DNA of 40,139 nt from GCA-2683825 sp965662355 (GCA_965662355.1 CBFIHP010000033.1:1-40139); one strand, 5' to 3'. Shown: positions 7,613 through 15,745, numbered from the stretch's first letter. The notes: generated by a model from the sequence alone, not told the origin. Program-made: numbers and translations.

Positions 7613-8929
7613 ATGGATCAAACAGCCCAGGGAAGCCGCAGCCAGGAAGTCCGCGACAAGCACGCCAAGTACCTGCTGCCGGCGGTATCGAATTACTATG
7701 CCGATTCGATCGTTCTGGATTCGGGCTCGGGCATGCACGTATGCGACATCGACGGACGTGAGTATCTCGACTTCTTCGGCGGCATCCTCACCGTGTCGGT
7801 CGGCCACTGCAACCCGGAGGTAACCGAACCCCTGAAGGCTCAGATCGATCGACTGGGCCATGTCTCGACGCTGTATCCGACCATGCCGATCGTCGAGCTG
7901 GCGGAACGCCTGGCGCGCATCACGCCCGGCAAGCTTCAGAAGAGCATGTTCACCTCGTCCGGGTCCGAGGCAGACGACACAGCGGTTGTCCTGGCCCAGA
8001 TCTTCACCGGATCCCAGGAGATCATCGCCTTGCGCCACGGTTACTCCGGTCGCGGAGTGCTCTCGCAATCCCTGACGGCCCATGCGCCCTGGCGTGCCAT
8101 CCCCTCGCAGGTCGCGGGCATCAAGCACGCCATGTCACCCTACTGCTATCGCTGTCCCCTGGGTTTGAAGTACCCCGACTGCGAAGTGCGCTGTGCCACG
8201 GACCTCAAAGAGCTGATCCAGACCACGACGACCGGTCAAATCGCCGGCTTCATCGCCGAACCGATCCAGGGCGTCGGAGGCTTCATCACACCCCCCAAGG
8301 AATACTTCAAGATCGCGGTCGACATCGTGCGCGATCACGGTGGCGTGTTCATTTGCGATGAAGTCCAAACAGGCTTCGGTCGCTGCGGATCGAAAATGTT
8401 CGGCATCGAACATTGGGGCGTCGAACCCGAAATCATGACGATGGCCAAGGGCGTCGCCAACGGCATGCCCCTGGGTATCACAATCGCGACGCCTGAAATT
8501 GCCGATAGCTTCCAGAAGTTGACGATCTCGACCTTCGGCGGCAATCCGATCTGCTCGACCGCGGCGAACGCGACGCTCGAATACATCGAACGCGAAGAAC
8601 TCCCGAAAAACAGCGAGGTCCAGGGCAAGCGCCTGCGCGACGGCCTGGAAGAGTTGCAGCGACGACATCCGAAGGTTATCGGCGACGTCCGCGGCCTGGG
8701 CTTGATGCAGGGGCTCGAGCTGGTCGTCGACGAAACGGCCGGAGATCGCACACCCGCCCCAAAAGCAACGGCGCGGCTCTTCGAGGAAACGAAGACCCGC
8801 GGCCTCCTGATCGGCAAGGGGGGCTTGCACGGCAACTCGATTCGCATCTCGCCGCCCATGATCGTCGGTGCATCGGAAGTCGACGAAGCGCTGCGTATCC
8901 TGGGCGAATCCTTCGAAGCAATGGCCTAA
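7613..8929 (+). CDS. Class III aminotransferase, AGXT2-like (probable beta-alanine aminotransferase)
   Basis: This 438-residue PLP-dependent fold I aminotransferase has the PLP lysine Lys279 in MTMAKGVANGMPLG, the cofactor-pairing aspartate Asp249 in CDEVQTGFGR, and SSGSEADD for phosphate contacts. A cysteine cluster at 178-194 (CYRCPLGLKYPDCEVRC) is typical of the AGXT2 branch, whose members use glyoxylate or pyruvate with beta-alanine, D-3-aminoisobutyrate or alanine. In this operon it most likely converts beta-alanine to malonate semialdehyde, feeding MmsA. The ATG at 7613 is preferred over a GTG at 7550, because the latter overlaps the hydantoinase and adds a non-conserved tail. The amino acceptor cannot be read from sequence. 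Confidence 0.88.
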   Translation: MDQTAQGSRSQEVRDKHAKYLLPAVSNYYADSIVLDSGSGMHVCDIDGREYLDFFGGILTVSVGHCNPEVTEPLKAQIDRLGHVSTLYPTMPIVELAERLARITPGKLQKSMFTSSGSEADDTAVVLAQIFTGSQEIIALRHGYSGRGVLSQSLTAHAPWRAIPSQVAGIKHAMSPYCYRCPLGLKYPDCEVRCATDLKELIQTTTTGQIAGFIAEPIQGVGGFITPPKEYFKIAVDIVRDHGGVFICDEVQTGFGRCGSKMFGIEHWGVEPEIMTMAKGVANGMPLGITIATPEIADSFQKLTISTFGGNPICSTAANATLEYIEREELPKNSEVQGKRLRDGLEELQRRHPKVIGDVRGLGLMQGLELVVDETAGDRTPAPKATARLFEETKTRGLLIGKGGLHGNSIRISPPMIVGASEVDEALRILGESFEAMA

Positions 8930-8944
8930 GAGGCGGGACAGAAG

Positions 8945-10045
8945 ATGACCGATCTCAGCATTGAAGTTTGTGGCATCCGCTATCCCAATCCTTTCGTCCT
9001 CGCTTCGGGCCCGCCGGGGACGAACGGCAAGGTCATCCAGCGCTCTTTCGAGCTGGGCTGGGGCGGCATCGTTTGCAAGACCATCAGCCTCGAGAGTGAC
9101 AAGGTCACGAACTGTGTTCCGCGCTACGGCAAGCTGAAAAATCGCAAGGACCACAAGAATGTCATCGGCTTCCAGAACATCGAGTTGATCTCCGATCGAC
9201 CGTTCGATGTGTGGCTACAAGAGCTGGCGGAATGCAAGAAGGCCTACCCTGACCATGTCCTGATCGCCTCGATCATGGAGGAATACCGGAAGGAGGCCTG
9301 GATCGAGATCGTCGAGCGCACGCAGGAAACGGGTGTCGACGCCTTCGAATTGAACCTCTCCTGCCCCCACGGCTTGCCGGAACGAAAGATGGGCGCCGCC
9401 ATGGGTCAGAACGCCGAGATCGTGGAAGAGGTCACTTCCTGGGCTAAGGAAGCCTCCAGCATTCCTGTCTATTCCAAGCTGACCCCCAACATCACCGACC
9501 CCACGATTCCCGCGCACGCCGCGGTGAACGGTGGCGCCGATGGCATCAGTGCAATCAACACGATCCTCTGCATCATCGGAATCAACCTCGATACGCAGCG
9601 CCCCATGCCGACCGTCGAGGGCTATTCCGAACCCGGCGGCTACTCCGGCCAGGCGGTGCGGCCGATCGCACTACGGCAAGTGATGGAGGTCGCGCGCGCG
9701 TGCCCGGGCACGGCCATTTCGGGCATGGGCGGCGTCGAAACAGCCGAGGACGCGATCCAGTTCATGCTTCTGGGCTCGCACACGGTGCAGGTCTGCACGG
9801 GTGCCATGCTCCAGGGATATGAAATGATCCACGGCCTGTGTGACGGGCTGGCCGCATACATGGAGAAACACGATGTGACCCGGGCCGTGGATCTCGTGGG
9901 CAAGTCGCTGCCTTACTTCACGACTCACGCAGACCTGGTTCATCGCCAGCGTGAAGCCAAACGCGAGAAGGCCGGGCAATCCAATCGCGACTCGATGTGG
10001 CGTGGCGATATTGCCAAGGAAACCGATACGCTCGTCACCGACTGA
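8945..10045 (+). CDS. preA: Dihydropyrimidine dehydrogenase PreA-like subunit lacking the ferredoxin domain
   Basis: This 366-residue FMN TIM-barrel protein of the dihydroorotate/dihydropyrimidine dehydrogenase family should interconvert uracil or thymine and the dihydropyrimidine. The substrate-side signature ELNLSCPHGLPERKMG carries the active-site Cys140, as in PreA/DPYD. The N-terminal SGPPGTNGKVIQRSFELGWG and the phosphate loop SGMGGVETAEDA are also present. Bacterial PreA normally ends in a two-cluster 4Fe-4S domain of about 50 residues. Here the C-terminus has no CxxCxxC motif and ends shortly after the barrel. No PreT gene is in the window, so the electron donor is unknown. GAGGCGGG precedes the start, and the gene ends the hydantoinase operon. 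Confidence 0.86.
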   Translation: MTDLSIEVCGIRYPNPFVLASGPPGTNGKVIQRSFELGWGGIVCKTISLESDKVTNCVPRYGKLKNRKDHKNVIGFQNIELISDRPFDVWLQELAECKKAYPDHVLIASIMEEYRKEAWIEIVERTQETGVDAFELNLSCPHGLPERKMGAAMGQNAEIVEEVTSWAKEASSIPVYSKLTPNITDPTIPAHAAVNGGADGISAINTILCIIGINLDTQRPMPTVEGYSEPGGYSGQAVRPIALRQVMEVARACPGTAISGMGGVETAEDAIQFMLLGSHTVQVCTGAMLQGYEMIHGLCDGLAAYMEKHDVTRAVDLVGKSLPYFTTHADLVHRQREAKREKAGQSNRDSMWRGDIAKETDTLVTD

Positions 10046-10057
10046 GGCTCTCCTCAG
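10042..10057. terminator. Short hairpin between convergent genes
   Basis: CTGAGG and CCTCAG form a 6-bp stem with the 4-nt loop CTCT. The hairpin spans the ends of the PreA-like gene (stop at 10045) and the convergent YHS gene (stop at 10054). No T tract follows on either strand, so its role as a terminator is tentative. Confidence 0.25.
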
Positions 10058-10929
10058 GGAGTCTTCTGCTGCATCCCGCGCCACGCTTTCAGAGCGGTAG
10101 CCCGCTGGCGAACCGCGTCCATCTTCCAGATCTCGACCTGGGATAGCTCGCCCTTGGCGAAGACAAACAGGCGACCGTTCTGGATCGTGAACTCCGTGTG
10201 GTCGGATGCCACGCGCTTGCCGCTGGCCATTGCCAGGGCACACCAACCGCCGAATGCCGGCTCGTAGCTGTCGGGATCCGCGATGAAGGCTATGCGGTTC
10301 TCGGCGTTGGAGAACAGGTAGGTGATACCACGATCTTTCGTCGACAGCGATTGCTTGCCTTCGAGCGGCCCCCCGGCCTTGTGATAGGACACCGGGTCAT
10401 AGCCGCCGAGGGCCAGGTCACCGTTCAGGTGATACATCGCGACAGAACGAATCCGTGACTCGTTGGAGCGCCGCAACCACACTTTGTCCGCCTGTGGCAG
10501 CTTCAAGTTGGCACCTTCCTTTATCCAATGAGCACGCGTATCGTCGAAGAAGCCATCGAAATACAGCATCAATGAACCGTCGACGAAGAGGTAGGACTTC
10601 GGGTTGATGCCCACTAGCTTGTTCTTCGCCATCGCATACGCACACCATCCACCATAGGCAGGGGCAAAGCGCGACGGATGAGACAAGAACAAGTAGTGAT
10701 TGCGCTGGCTGGCAAAACGGTAGATCCCCTTGCGATAGACGACCTGCAGGTTCTTCTTGCCCTTCTTGGGCTTGTCGCCCCCTTCCCTGAAGTAGGAAAC
10801 GGGATCGAACCCGTCCATGATCAGGCCCTTGCGACCGCTGTTGAGACATTCCTCAAAACGAGACTCCTGGGCAATCGATGAGCTGAAGAGGCACACCAGG
10901 GCGACGAGAGAAAGCAGAGGGAGCTTCAT
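10054..10929 (-). CDS. Secreted protein with two YHS domains
   Basis: About 291 residues from the ATG at 10929, which has GGA 7 nt upstream; an in-frame ATG at 10941 lacks any RBS. A signal peptide (MKLPLLSLVALVCLFSSSIA) leads to two homologous units. The first has GFDPVSYFREGG, YGGWCAYAMAKNKLVGINP and YFDGFFDDTRAHW. The second, from about residue 165, has GGYDPVSYHKAGG and FGGWCALAMASGKRV. The GYDPVAYF start and the GGWCA core are the hallmark of a bacterial secreted YHS family, and YHS domains are often linked to metal handling. The conserved cysteine in each unit could bind metal, which is inference. A single-unit paralogue lies at 33104-33595. Confidence 0.8.
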   Translation of the reverse strand: MKLPLLSLVALVCLFSSSIAQESRFEECLNSGRKGLIMDGFDPVSYFREGGDKPKKGKKNLQVVYRKGIYRFASQRNHYLFLSHPSRFAPAYGGWCAYAMAKNKLVGINPKSYLFVDGSLMLYFDGFFDDTRAHWIKEGANLKLPQADKVWLRRSNESRIRSVAMYHLNGDLALGGYDPVSYHKAGGPLEGKQSLSTKDRGITYLFSNAENRIAFIADPDSYEPAFGGWCALAMASGKRVASDHTEFTIQNGRLFVFAKGELSQVEIWKMDAVRQRATALKAWRGMQQKTP

Positions 10930-11060
10930 GAAATGGTCCATCGGCAGGGTAGGCGCCCGAGAAAAGTGCTATTTGGGTGGCAGCCGTGGGACCCATTCCA
11001 CGCCAGGAAAGGTGAAGGGCAAGAAAGCCCGCCATCCAAGCCTCTAGCCTGCATCCCGCC

Positions 11061-11819
11061 ATGACTGAAACGACCCGACCCTCCACTTCGAGCCGCCTCT
11101 TCACCCTGCTCTACGGCCTGCTCGCCTACGCCTGCTTCCTGGGAACCTTCCTCTATACGATCGGATTCCTGACTGGCTTTGGTGTCCCTAAATCCATCAA
11201 CGACGGACGCCCAGCGCCGCTGAGCGAGGCGCTGCTGGTCAACGGAGGCTTCCTGGCACTCTTCGCCATCCAGCACACGATCATGGCACGCATTTCGTTC
11301 AAGAAGTGCTGGACCAAGATCATCCCGGCGCAAATCGAACGCTCCACCTTCGTCCTCATCACCTCCGCCATCTTGTGTGGGATGTACTGGCAGTGGCGCG
11401 AAATTCCCGGAGAGGTGTGGCACGTCGAAGGCTCCTTGGCCTACGTCATCCTGGGTATCGCCGGCATCGGTTGGGGAACGGTATTGCTCGCGACGGTCCT
11501 GATCGACCACTTCGACCTCTTCGGATTGAGACAAGTCGTCATGTACTTCCGGAACAAGCCGCTGACTCCGCCGGTCTTCTACGAGCGCTCGTTGTACCGC
11601 TACATTCGCCACCCGTTGCTCTTCGGTTTTCTCATCGCTTTCTGGGCGACGCCCCAGATGACCGTCGCGCATCTATTCTTCTGCATCATGTTCACCGGAT
11701 ACTGCCTCTTCGGAATCCAGGTGGAAGAGCGCACGCTGATCGCAGAGCACGGCGACTCATACGCCAACTACAGAAAGCGCGTCCCGATGCTGCTTCCGCT
11801 CAAGCGCCCTGCTTCCTGA
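11061..11819 (+). CDS. mddA: Methanethiol S-methyltransferase (MddA-like, NnrU/ICMT fold)
   Basis: This 252-residue membrane protein has about five hydrophobic segments. Motifs match the MddA/NnrU group: FAIQHTIMARISFKKCW, QIERSTFVLITSAILC, YWQWREIPGEVWHVEG, the SAM-binding region YRYIRHPLLFGFLIAFW and the end EERTLIAEHGDSYANYRKR. MddA methylates methanethiol with SAM to give dimethyl sulfide. Closely related NnrU or isoprenylcysteine-type methyltransferases cannot be fully excluded, but the QIERSTFV and HVEG segments favour MddA. No Shine-Dalgarno sequence is present; a TAGCCT hexamer lies 10 nt before the ATG, suggesting a very short leader. The neighbouring YHS gene is divergent. Confidence 0.82.
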   Translation: MTETTRPSTSSRLFTLLYGLLAYACFLGTFLYTIGFLTGFGVPKSINDGRPAPLSEALLVNGGFLALFAIQHTIMARISFKKCWTKIIPAQIERSTFVLITSAILCGMYWQWREIPGEVWHVEGSLAYVILGIAGIGWGTVLLATVLIDHFDLFGLRQVVMYFRNKPLTPPVFYERSLYRYIRHPLLFGFLIAFWATPQMTVAHLFFCIMFTGYCLFGIQVEERTLIAEHGDSYANYRKRVPMLLPLKRPAS

Positions 11820-11878
11820 AGTCGTGCGCAGCAGAGCCCTTGCCAAGCGCTGGTTCCCGCAGGATGGGAGCCGGCGCT

Positions 11879-11906
11879 TTGCGTTGCAGCGCACATTCCG
11901 TAGGCT
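11879..11906 (+). promoter_or_regulatory. Probable leaderless promoter of the Gfo/Idh/MocA gene
   Basis: TTGCGT at 11879-11884 and TAGGCT at 11901-11906 are 16 bp apart. The ATG follows the -10 hexamer after only 6 nt, so transcription would start at or next to the start codon. There is no Shine-Dalgarno sequence. Confidence 0.4.
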
Positions 11907-11912
11907 CGCCTC

Positions 11913-12953
11913 ATGTCGAATACGGTTCGGTTCGGGATTCTCGGGACGGCACGCATCGCCACCAAGGTAGCCCGGGCGATCCAAGCCAGCACGGGTGGCG
12001 AGTTGCATGCCATTGCCAGCCGCGACGCAGAACACGCGACCGAATGGGCACGGCGCCACGAAGTCCCGCAGTGCTTCGGAAGCTACGAAGCCCTGCTCGA
12101 CGCCCCGGAGATCGACGCCGTCTACGTACCGTTGCCTCCAGCCCTGCACTGCGAATGGACGACGAGGGCGGCCGCAAAGGGCAAGCACGTACTCTGCGAA
12201 AAGCCCCTGTCCATCAGCGTGGGCGAAGCCGAGCGGATGGTCGAAGCCTGCCGCGAGAACAACGTACAGCTGATGGATGCCACGATGTGGCTCCACACGC
12301 CACGCGAGGCCGACATGGCGCGGCACGTGCGCTCCGGTGAACTGGGCGAACCACGCCGTGTCACGGCGGCGGTCGGAATCGAGCTCGAGAGCTATCTACG
12401 GAACAACCCGCCCCGGACTCCGCCGGGCGCCAATCCACACCAGCACGAGCTACGCTTGCAACGTGACCTCGGCGGCGGCGCGCTGATGGACGTCGGTTGG
12501 TATTGCATCGGCGCTGCCCAATGGGTCTTCGGCGACCTTCCCACGCGCGTCTTCGGCACAGCGCGATACCAGGGCGAGGTCGACATGAGTTTCAGCGGCA
12601 TGCTCTGGTATGAAGGCGAACGCATGGCGTCCTTCGATTGCGGCTTCGACATCGCACGCCGCAAGTGGTTCGAGATCGCTGGCACCCAAGGCTCCCTTGT
12701 CTGCGACGACTTCGTCGGGCCCTGGGACGTGCAGAAGCAACGCTTCTGGACTCACGACGCCGAGGCTCGGCCTAGCGAACATGTCTCCGAACCAGCCCAG
12801 CAGGAGCTTTGCATGATCGAGCGCTTTTGCCAGGCCGTGTCCTCCGGCAAGAAGGAAACGAGCTGGGTCAATCGCTCGCTCGACACACAACGCATCTGCG
12901 CGGCACTCGAACGCTCTGCGCGCGAAGACCGCGTCGTGGAACTACCGCGCTAG
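11913..12953 (+). CDS. Gfo/Idh/MocA family NAD(P)-dependent oxidoreductase
   Basis: This 346-residue protein has an N-terminal Rossmann fold, FGILGTARIATKVARAIQAS, in which GTARIA replaces the commoner GxGxxG. The family motif CEKPLSISVGEAERMVEAC lies near residues 95-113, with the catalytic lysine in EKP. The C-terminal alpha/beta domain has GGGALMDVGWYCIGAAQWVF. The fold resembles the dihydrodiol/xylose dehydrogenase and glucose-fructose oxidoreductase branch, so a sugar or inositol derivative is the likely substrate, but the exact one cannot be read. It appears monocistronic. Its stop overlaps the end of a short coding-like stretch on the other strand. Confidence 0.85.
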   Translation: MSNTVRFGILGTARIATKVARAIQASTGGELHAIASRDAEHATEWARRHEVPQCFGSYEALLDAPEIDAVYVPLPPALHCEWTTRAAAKGKHVLCEKPLSISVGEAERMVEACRENNVQLMDATMWLHTPREADMARHVRSGELGEPRRVTAAVGIELESYLRNNPPRTPPGANPHQHELRLQRDLGGGALMDVGWYCIGAAQWVFGDLPTRVFGTARYQGEVDMSFSGMLWYEGERMASFDCGFDIARRKWFEIAGTQGSLVCDDFVGPWDVQKQRFWTHDAEARPSEHVSEPAQQELCMIERFCQAVSSGKKETSWVNRSLDTQRICAALERSAREDRVVELPR

Positions 12954-13120
12954 AGAACGCGCATGCCACCGTTGCGCGGGGGTAGCGGCACCGTCGCCTC
13001 CAACGCCAAACGAAGAGGGTCCGGATTCGCGAGGTCTAGCGTGGGCACGTCCTGCAGGGCCAGGTTCTGTCCGTCGCATGGCGGTCCGGTGTCAGGACCA
13101 AAGCACCACGTAGCGCTCTG
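12950..13120 (-). pseudogene. Coding-like fragment, C-terminal end of an unknown protein
   Basis: This minus-strand stretch of 56 codons ends in TAG and reads as a natural protein tail: WCFGPDTGPPCDGQNLALQ, then DVPTLDLANPDPLRLALEA, then TVPLPPRNGGMRVL. An in-frame TGA at 13123-13121 closes it upstream, and it has no plausible start codon. It lies just downstream of the glycosyltransferase gene but in another frame. I do not recognise the family. It looks like the remnant of a truncated secreted protein, but chance cannot be excluded. Confidence 0.3.
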
Positions 13121-13127
13121 TCAGGAC

Positions 13128-14654
13128 CTATTCCCCAAGAGCCCCCGACCGATCCAACCGATAAATAGCCTGCAGAGGATACGCGTCCGCCTCAAAGACC
13201 CACGCTTGGACCGCCCGCTTGGCGACGAACTTCTGCAGCGCCGAAGAAGCGTCGTGGTCGATCACGACGTAGTCGAAGTCGAGGCCGACCAGGGACTTCA
13301 AGTCGCGACCCTTGTAGGTGTACGCCTCCCTGCCCGTCAGCACGCTGAGGAGCGGGGCGGCATGCGCGGCGAAGGCTTTGTCCTCAGGGACGATGTCACG
13401 GATCTTGTCTGCGCAATTCACCGTGGCCTGGGGATAGTCATCGGGCCAGACCTGGGGTGTCAGGCTGTGGGGCATGACGATGAGATTGCCAACGAAGAGC
13501 AAGGCGAACAGAACCACCGGCAATCCGCGGATCCGATGCCACCCGGGCCTTCCCGCCTGGTGTTCGCACCACCCCTTGAGTGGAGCCAAGAGGTAGAGGA
13601 ACACGAAAGGAACCAGTGGGAGCGCGAGGCGGCGCTCGGTGGAGAAGTAGAAGAGAATCGTCGCCGAATAGCCGGCGGCGGTCCATTCGAGCAGTGAGTG
13701 GTGCTTCCATGCCGTCCAGGCGCAGCCGAGAACGAGCGCCAGGATCAGCAGGGGCTCCAGCGGCTCGGGCATCCAGGGCAGAGTGCTCGCCACGTCGGTG
13801 ATGATGATCCCGTCGTTGTGCAGCGCGCGTTCCCAGAACCCGCCCAGTCCGATGCGCGGAGAATCGGGGTCGCCCGGATCTTCGTGGAACATCCCGGTGG
13901 AGTAGGTGAAGAGGTTCATCTGCACCACGGGACGCTCGGCCACTTTCTCGGCGGCTTTCGAATAGCGCAGCCAGGGAATCAGGAGCGCGCCGGCAACGAG
14001 GACGGGAACGATGGCCCCGCGCAGGGAAACCTGTCTCCGGCGAACGAATACGAAGCAGACCACGGCCGGCACGATCAGGAGGCCCGCCGTTCGAACGTAG
14101 AGCGTGCAACCGAAGCAGAGCCCCGCCGCGAGGGTCCACCAGGGAACCATTGAACTCGATGATCCCCCGTTCTCGGGAGCGGGCTCCATGCTTCGATGCA
14201 GCAGGTAGAGCGTCGCGAAGAACAGCGCCAAGTACGGAAACTCCGAGATGACCCAGTTCAGATAGCTGAGGAACAGGGGCGATGTGGCCGACAAGAGAGC
14301 CACGCCGAGCGCCATCCACTTGCCGTGAAGCTGCTTCACGACGAGATAAATGGCCGCGATCGTCGCTGCGGCAAAGGCCCCCATCAGGCGATTCAAGACC
14401 CTGAAGTCCCAGCCGTCATCCTCGAAGAAGGACAGGACCCAGGCAACCCCCGGCGGGCGGAGAAAGAAGGTTCGCCCCGCGAACTGATAGCCCTCGCCCT
14501 CCGCCAGGGATTGGGCCGTCTTCAAGTACATCGCACTGTCCCAGGCGGGTCGCCAGAGATCCTCGATCCAAACGAAGACGAAGCACACCCCGAGAATCGC
14601 GAGAACGATGCGCGGCAGGTAACGTTCAGCCCACATGGTGCCCGGAGCGCTCAC
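13128..14654 (-). CDS. Membrane glycosyltransferase, GT39/ArnT-like
   Basis: This 508-residue protein has a large number of hydrophobic segments. The first periplasmic loop has WDSAMYLKTAQSLAEGEGY, where the acidic residue after the first membrane helix matches the catalytic Asp of polyprenyl-phosphate-dependent GT-C enzymes. FFLRPPGVAWVLSFF and VLNRLMGAFAAATIAAIYLV are also family-like. A soluble C-terminal domain of about 100 residues follows. It probably transfers a sugar from a lipid-phosphate carrier to an envelope acceptor. The GTG at 14654 has TATGAT 8 nt upstream (14663-14668 on the opposite strand), a near-leaderless arrangement; an ATG at 14636 is the alternative start. Confidence 0.8.
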   Translation of the reverse strand: MSAPGTMWAERYLPRIVLAILGVCFVFVWIEDLWRPAWDSAMYLKTAQSLAEGEGYQFAGRTFFLRPPGVAWVLSFFEDDGWDFRVLNRLMGAFAAATIAAIYLVVKQLHGKWMALGVALLSATSPLFLSYLNWVISEFPYLALFFATLYLLHRSMEPAPENGGSSSSMVPWWTLAAGLCFGCTLYVRTAGLLIVPAVVCFVFVRRRQVSLRGAIVPVLVAGALLIPWLRYSKAAEKVAERPVVQMNLFTYSTGMFHEDPGDPDSPRIGLGGFWERALHNDGIIITDVASTLPWMPEPLEPLLILALVLGCAWTAWKHHSLLEWTAAGYSATILFYFSTERRLALPLVPFVFLYLLAPLKGWCEHQAGRPGWHRIRGLPVVLFALLFVGNLIVMPHSLTPQVWPDDYPQATVNCADKIRDIVPEDKAFAAHAAPLLSVLTGREAYTYKGRDLKSLVGLDFDYVVIDHDASSALQKFVAKRAVQAWVFEADAYPLQAIYRLDRSGALGE

Positions 14655-14702
14655 AGGGGCGGATCATAGCCAGCTCGCCGCAACGAGGCTAGCGCGGAGA
14701 CA

Positions 14703-14858
14703 CTACATGGAACTCGCCCGGTCCTCGATCGCAAGTCGATCGGGATGCCAGGCAGGCAGGTGTTCACGGACGGCTCCCAACGAGGCCTCCAGCAAACCGG
14801 TGGCTTCCACGCGATCGAGAACGCCGACCAGGGCGTTGCGTGCGGCACATCCGGCCAA
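14703..14858 (-). CDS. Possible small helical protein or gene remnant
   Basis: This is a 51-codon reading frame from a TTG at 14858 to a TAG at 14703. The product begins AGCAARNALVGVLDRVEATG and continues LLEASLGAVREHLPAWHPD, RLAIEDRASSM. It has natural-looking amphipathic helices and codon use like the neighbours. It is in the same frame as the upstream beta-propeller gene, whose TGA stop is at 14886-14888, and no stop separates them except that TGA. No RBS is clear. It could be a real small gene, the severed tail of an older gene, or chance. Confidence 0.3.
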   Translation of the reverse strand: MAGCAARNALVGVLDRVEATGLLEASLGAVREHLPAWHPDRLAIEDRASSM

Positions 14859-14885
14859 GGATTCGCACGGTAGGCTCGCTCGTTC

Positions 14886-15716
14886 TCAGGGCCGGAGAAT
14901 CGTCTCGCAGTCGACACATCCGTTCCCGAACGACTCCACCTTCTCCACGAGCCCATCGCGACTGAGATAGAAGATGCGTCCCCGATAGCCGTCACTGACC
15001 GTGATCCGGCCGTCGGGGCGCTCTTCCGCGGATTGCAATGTGCCGTCGACCCGCCGGCGCCAGGACAACACGCCGCGCTTGTCAAAGCGGCGCACCTGGC
15101 CGCCAGTCCAGTTCGTCACGAGAAAGCCACCGTCGTTCGTGGAATCAACCGTGTTGGGAAAGTCGATTCCGGTCCAGGTGCGCACGATCGCACCGTTCTC
15201 ATCTAGCGCGACGAGGCGATCGTTGCCGGAGTCCGCGACGAGAAGCGTTCCGTCGCGCAGGTACGTCGCATCGAAGGGACCGTTGAAACCGGAGCGTTCC
15301 CAGACCCGCGAACCGGTCTCGGGATCCACGGCGACGACGCGCCCGGGTCGCTGCTCGACGACGATCCACAGTCCCTTTGGGTGCAACTCGACATCGACCG
15401 GTGTCGTAAAACCATCGACGACGCGCAACTCCCGAAACTCGTCCGACAGGTGCACGACCCGTCCACTCCAGCGCTCGACAACGAGCACCGTACGGTCCAG
15501 AAGCCAAAGGCTATCGTAGGGCTCGCCCTTCCACACACGCGTCATGCCGCCTTCGGAATCGCGGTACCACAGCCCGATGCGGTCGCCACTAGCGACTTTG
15601 CGATCGAGGGAAAGCAGCAACTCGCTGGAACGCAGGAGCGTTTGTTCCGTTTCGTCCTGGGCCTTCGCGACAATCGAGCTTGCGAACAAGAGGAACGTGG
15701 TGAGGAAGGCTTTCAT
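14886..15716 (-). CDS. Secreted NHL/six-bladed beta-propeller protein
   Basis: About 276 residues. The signal peptide is MKAFLTTFLLFASSIVAKA. After a short helix the protein is made of beta-propeller blades with recurring aromatic, G and D positions (VVDGFTTPVDVELHPKGLW, LLVADSGNDRLVALDENG, FPNTVDSTNDGGFLVTNWTG, SADERPDGRITVSDGYRG-like strands). This resembles NHL, SMP-30 or arylesterase-type propellers, commonly used for binding. It ends with a cysteine pair (CVDC) that could form a disulfide. No enzyme signature was seen. A TATCCT hexamer lies 14 nt before the ATG at 15716. It follows the MFS transporter gene on the same strand after 29 bp and may be co-transcribed. Confidence 0.72.
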   Translation of the reverse strand: MKAFLTTFLLFASSIVAKAQDETEQTLLRSSELLLSLDRKVASGDRIGLWYRDSEGGMTRVWKGEPYDSLWLLDRTVLVVERWSGRVVHLSDEFRELRVVDGFTTPVDVELHPKGLWIVVEQRPGRVVAVDPETGSRVWERSGFNGPFDATYLRDGTLLVADSGNDRLVALDENGAIVRTWTGIDFPNTVDSTNDGGFLVTNWTGGQVRRFDKRGVLSWRRRVDGTLQSAEERPDGRITVSDGYRGRIFYLSRDGLVEKVESFGNGCVDCETILRP

Positions 15717-15745
15717 GGAGGCTCTATCGCAGGATACGCGAGTGC

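Noticed and set aside
12963..13697. Plus-strand 244-codon open frame
   Set aside because: Antisense to the membrane glycosyltransferase, with a composition (glutamate/arginine-rich) typical of shadow frames.
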